This document shows positions 27,401 through 33,400 of a DNA stretch of 36,789 nucleotides, in pieces (positions within the stretch are counted from its first letter, which is position 1; every line of letters begins with the position of its first letter). This DNA is from Azotobacter beijerinckii (GTDB lineage Bacteria; Pseudomonadota; Gammaproteobacteria; Pseudomonadales; Pseudomonadaceae). A program made the translations under genes and the position numbers. The DNA lies in assembly GCF_900110885.1 (NCBI RefSeq), contig NZ_FOFJ01000038.1, positions 1 through 36,789 on the forward strand, read 5' to 3'. Below the pieces are notes generated by a model that worked only from the letters and a program-made list of their open reading frames with translations, had not been told where the DNA came from and did no database searches.

Positions 27401-30400
27401 TCCACCATCAGGGTGTAGGTGCCGGTCATGGCCAATGCCGTCGGCTCCTGGTCGTATCCCGTGAAAACATTACGATAACGGTATCGTCCCAAGGCCGAGT
27501 CCCAATAGGAACTGGTTCCAGCCCAGCCCATATTGGCCTTGCTGAAGACTGCCCGGCCCAACGGATCCAGCAGGGTCCATTGCGGCACGGCCTGGCTGAC
27601 CGTGGTGTCTAACAGCGCTGATTGAGTCGCCAGGGCATCGAAGTAATAGCGCTCTCCCGCTACTGCGTCGAAAGTAAAGAGTTGTGCCCCGTTGGACGGG
27701 GTCACGACAGTACTGACCGGCGTGCCGGGTACCACCCTGGTCGCCCCGGTTTGATCCAAGATGCGGAAGGAATACGAGCCTGGGGTCGCCCCGGTATTGT
27801 TGAGAAACAGCGAATAGTCCCCGGCCGGCAGTTGGCCGCCGAAGTCATTGATATAGCGATGGACTCCGGTGACGGGGTCGTACACGTAATTGTCGTTGCT
27901 CGCTATCTTCTGATCGAACACCACAGCGTCGCCGCGTTGCAGGCGCCACAAGAGATTCGTGTTGATGCCGAGATTGTCGAAGACCAACATTGCCGCCTGG
28001 GCGAGGTGCAGTTGGTAGCGCTCGATGGCCCCTGCCGCCAGCGAACCACTCGCCGTGGAATTGAGCGCCACCAATCCCTTATCTTCTGGGCGAATAAGGT
28101 TGAAGGAATAGTCTTGAGCCGAGAACGTATTGTTGTAGCCTTCGACCGCCAACAGGTAGGTCCCTGTCTTGGCCAAACGTACCGCGTCCTGGTTGCCAAG
28201 ACTCGAGACGTCGAACACTTGCTTTCCTTCGGGATCGATCAGGCGCCAGTATCCCGAGATCGACTGCAGTCCTCGAAAGTAGTAGCTGTCACCTGTCGTC
28301 GCATCGAAACGATACAGTTTGGTGGAGTTGCCCGGAGCGAGCGTCCCGCTGACCGGCGTTCCCGGCGTGAGCGCCTCTGCACCGGCCTGGGTCAGCACAC
28401 GGAACTGGTAGGGCACTGAGTACCAATAGTAGCTACTGAACACACGCAACGTGTAATCGCCAGCGACCAGCATCGGTATGGGATCGCGGCCGTTTCGATG
28501 CAAGCTACCGGAGAAGACCTGACCGTCGATACCGGTCAGCGTCCAATAGGCATAATAGTCCGCAGAGCCAGCCGAACTCGACTTGTAGGCGTCAAAGAGT
28601 AGGCTTGCCGGTTGATCGAGGTGGATCTTGTAGCTGGTCGGCGAATAGTAGGATGCAATGCCGCTGTAAGGCGTCTCGAATGCTATCCGGTTCAGACTGG
28701 CGGCGAAGGCATAGGTTACAGCCGACGTGTTGGCGGACGTGCCGTCGATCAGGAGGTAATACTGGCCGGAACCCTGATAGTTGAAGCTGACGCGGCTGCT
28801 GTTTTCACCGGCATTACCGCTAGCCAGGAGCGCCCCGCTCTGGCTGAACAGGTGCCAGCGAACATCCGCCGAGCTCGCGCCGTAGGACACGAATTCGAAG
28901 CTGTCCTCGGACAAAGCGTCGAACCGGTAGATCCGGGTGCTGGTGCCGGAGTCCAGTTCTCCATCTATGCGGGTGTCGGAGTCGATGGCGACTGCGCTTG
29001 AGGCCAGATTTGCCAACTGGAAGGCAAAGGTATCAGGGAACGCTGTATCCGACACAAAGCTCAGCGTATACGTGCCGGGAGCGGTGATGGATATCAGCTT
29101 ACCGCTGGTGCTGTCGAGGCCCCCCGAGGCGACTTGGTTATCCTGCGCGTCAATAACGGACCAGCGTCCACTGGGCGCGTCGAACACGTCCAGCCACAGC
29201 AGGCTGCTGCGGGCCACAGCGAAATGATAGCGGCGGGTGCCATCCTCACCCAGCGCATCATTGACCTTCGATCCGTCCGTCAGCAGCCAAGCCTCATGCT
29301 CCTGAGCACGGGTCGCCGTCAAGGTATAGCCTAGGCCTTCGGCCTGGGCCGGGTCGCCATCGACCACAACCAGGTAGTCTCCCGCCTGGTTGCCCGTACC
29401 GAACTCCGCTCCCGCCTCGGGCAAGGCCGGAGCGGCGACGACGTTGCCACAAGTGTCGAAGATCGTCACGCGGCCATCGGCCCCGGCGCCCGTGACCGCC
29501 ACGTACCACTGTTGGCCCGCTTGAACGGACAGTTTGAATACCCCCGCGCCCAGGGGGAATAGCGTTCCTGTAGTCGGTACGCCATCTCTCAGCTCACTGG
29601 CCGCCGCCGTGTCGAGCAGGCGGAAGGCATAGCTTCCCGGTACGCTGGACGATCCGCTATTCCCAGCTATCACCAAGCGATAGCTTCCCGCATCCAGCTC
29701 CAGAAGGGCCGGATTGACGAAGCTCTTGGCGAAGCCGAGGTTCGTTCCCTTTCCGTCCGTGAGCATCCAGGACACCTGGCTGCTCGCAAGACCATCCAGT
29801 AACAAGCGCTTATCTTTGTCGAGCGTGAAAGTCCAGGTATCGGTGGCCTGCCCGGCATCAAGGCTGGCCTGATTCGCAGCGTCCAGCGTCAGGGCTTGCT
29901 CGTGGTTGCGCGTTAGCAGCGCTTTGAAGCTCAGATCGAGCGACGTTTGCGCAGCAGCACCGGCTTGCACGACCAAGTAATAGCGGCCCGGCGTGCTCAA
30001 GCGCTGGCTGTAATCGTAGCGGCTGTCTTGGCGGAACAACCGGTTGCCCTGCACATCGAGCAGGAATATCTGCACTGCGGAATACCCGGCGAGGCTGCCG
30101 AAGCTGTAGCTGAAGAAATCATCCGTGCGGCTGTCGAAGGCGAAAACCCGCGTGCGGCTTTCCGGCGCCAGCGCCAGCGTTTGTGGTCCGGGCAGGCCGT
30201 CGGCCGCTGTTGCATTGACATCGATGAGACGGAATCCGAAGCTTCCAACGGAGTTGCTGTTGGAATACACGCGCAAGGTATAGGTGCCCGCGCTGGCAGC
30301 GCGGGCCAGCACACCGTCCAAATTGAACCTGGTGCCATACTGGACGATTCCGGACGGCCCACTCAGCTCCCAGGCCAAATCGCTGCTATTGGTATGGCTT

Positions 30401-33400
30401 TCGAAAAGCAGCGTCGTTGGTTCGACGACATCGAAGGTGTAGCGGTTTTCCTGTACCGGCTGCTCCAACGCATCGGCAACGGTGCTGCCGAGCGCGAGCG
30501 AAGCGGTCTTGATCTCGAGCCGGCGCAATGCGACATCGTATTGGGTCGCCTCCTGGTTCCGGTCACCCAGCACCAGATAGTACGCTCCCTCCGCCAGAGT
30601 GAAACGGGCGGAGTCTCGGTCGGTATACCCGCTGCCGCGTACTTGGCCCTTGGCGTCGTAAAGCCTCCAGCTCGTGAAGGGATTCTCATTGCCGAGCGCA
30701 TCAAAAACCAGTTCGGATGCGGTGGCCAGGTCGAAACGGCGATAGGCCTGTGCCCGATCACCCGCGAGCGAGAGGTGCACGGGTGAATCGAGATCAATGG
30801 TCGCGACTGACGCCAGATCGGTAAGACGGAAATGGAAAAGCCCCGTGCTCAAGTCGTTGGCCGCGACCACAAAGTCATAATCGCCCGCCGGCAGGTCGAA
30901 GAATCGCGGACTATTTCCGAATCCATAACTGCTCGCTTCGGCGCCGCGCGGGCCAGACAGGCTCCAGTTGAAACTCGATCCATCCCAGGCATCGACCAGG
31001 ATCCGCATCGGTTCGGCCAGCGTGAAGCTGTACTTCACGGCTTCAGCTGGATCGGTGATTGAATCCTCGATATCCTGATTCGGAGTCAAGGCCGCGATCG
31101 AGGTGTACCTCGGGATCAGGTTGAACTTGACGTAACGCGGTGCCGTAGCCGGTGAATACGAAGACAGGGTGTTTGGATAAAGGGCCAGGAGATATTCGCC
31201 ATTGGCAGTCAACTGAATATCAGGACGGTCATAATATGTGTAACCGCTGTTGATGACTCGACCGAAGGGATCGATCAGCGACCAGCTACAGGACTCGTTG
31301 GTACCGTAGTAACTGTTTTGTCCATCGAAGTAATAGCGCTCTCCCGCATTCGCGTTGAAGCGATAAAGGCGGGTTTCGCCCACCGGAATAGTGTCGTTGA
31401 CCGCACTGCCGGGAAACAGGCTCACTGCAGCGTCCCGGTTCAACACCCTGAACTGGTAGCCGGCTGCGCTATCTGTTGTATTGCGCAGGAGCAAGGAGTA
31501 TTTGCCCGGCAGCAAAGCGTTGCTCGACAGTGCGTCGGCAGTCAAGGTCCTCCATCCGCTCACGGTACCTTGTGGTCCCCGCAGCAACCACTGCACATTA
31601 CCTGCATTCTCGAGGGTAGTGTCCAGCGCGTCGAATACCATCGTCTCGGTACGATCCAGGATGAAGCTATACTCCGGCAAACTTTGGCGTCCACCGAGCG
31701 AACCACTGGCCTGGTCGTTGAAGATAAGCGGAGTTGTCGTACGATCCTGCTCGCTGAGGGTAAAGGTGACGTTGCTGCTGCCGGTTGCGTAGTAGTAGCT
31801 TTCATTCAGCAGCGTGTAGGTCCCGGCGCTGACTATCGCGTAGGTATTGCCCTGATTGTCGCCATTGATCGGCGAAACCTTGCGGCCATAGGGATCGATC
31901 AAACTCCAGAAGGAGCCATAGTTGGTATCGCTCCAGTTCAAGATCAACGTGCTGTCCGCCGCTGCCTCGATCCTATAACCCAGCGTGGCGTTGCTAGGTG
32001 AGCGCGAAGCCGTAGTCTGCTGTCCCAGCACGAGTTCCGGAAACGCCTTGGTATCGAGCAAGCGGAAAGCATAAGCTCCGTTGTTCGACATCCAGCCGGA
32101 GTAGGCCGCCCCCTTGACGGTAAGCGCGTAGTCGCCGGCGGGCAAACTGAAAACCGGGTAGCCATAGTTAGCATCGCTGCTATAGAGTTGCTGATGATTC
32201 ACCTCAGAACTGCGCGGTCCGACCAGGGACCAGATCGCACTGCTGCTACTCTGGTTCTGAGTGTCCATGATCAGCAACGTATCGGCGTCCAGAGTGAACC
32301 GGTAGATCTTCGTGGCATCCCACGTTGCCAGCGTACCGGCCACGACCATGCCGAATGACAAAGCATCCCCTTCCGGCAGCACGGGCTGCGCTTCGGTGCC
32401 CATGGCATTGAGCTGAACGTTGAAGACGACAGGCACCGTGTTGCCCGACTGCCCCTCGACCAGGAGGGTGTAAACGCCTCCGGTCGTCAGGGTCAGCGCG
32501 GTAAGGTTGGAGGCGAGATTATTCGCCCCGGCCACATCGCGCCCATAGCGATCTATCAATCGCCAGGTGGCAGTGCCCCCAGTCATGCTGTTGGCTTGGA
32601 AAGCAAGTTTGTCGCCTGCCACCACGCTAAAGCGATAGGTCCGAGTCGAACTCCCCGGGGTGAGCGTGCCGGCAAGTGGCGTATCCAAGCTCAGGGGCTC
32701 AGCGGTTGCGAGGTCGGTGAGCCGGAACACATAAACACCTGTCGCCCCGCCGGAGCCCCGGACTGCGAGCCGATAGCTTCCCGCCGGGAGATTCAGGATG
32801 CTCAAGCCATTGGCCACATCGCTCCGGTCGAAACGGCGCGACGACACTTCGCTGCCGCGCGGCCCAGAGAGCGACCAGACCAAGTCCGATCGACTGGTCT
32901 GTGCGTCGAAGACCAGTTGCGTCGCAACCGCGAGATCGAATGCGTAGACAGTTGTTTGGCCCGCTATATCTACGCTGCCCGAGACGACATTGCCCAGGGT
33001 CAGTGCCGCAGTGAGATTCGGTACTTTGTTGATCGCAAACTGGTAGTGGACCGTCGTATTGGCGGCGTTGCTGTCGGCGCCTTCCAGTACCAGCCAGTAG
33101 TCACCGCTGGCCCCCACCGCCACTGGCCCAACAGGGGACATCAGCGCGCTGCTGGCCACTTGGACGCCATAGGGATCCACCAGGCGCCAGGCAAGGGCCC
33201 CACCGCTCAGGGAGCGGCCGTCCAAGTAGATCTGCTCGCCCTCAAGCAGACCAAGCTTATAGATCCGCGAGCCGCGCGAATTGTCCAGAGAATCCGTCAC
33301 AACGGCGCCCGGCTGCAGTGTTTGCGCAGCCTCGCCGCTCAGCAATCTGAACGGGAACGAGCCCGTGGTTGCCAATCCATACGGGTCAACCGATAAAGTG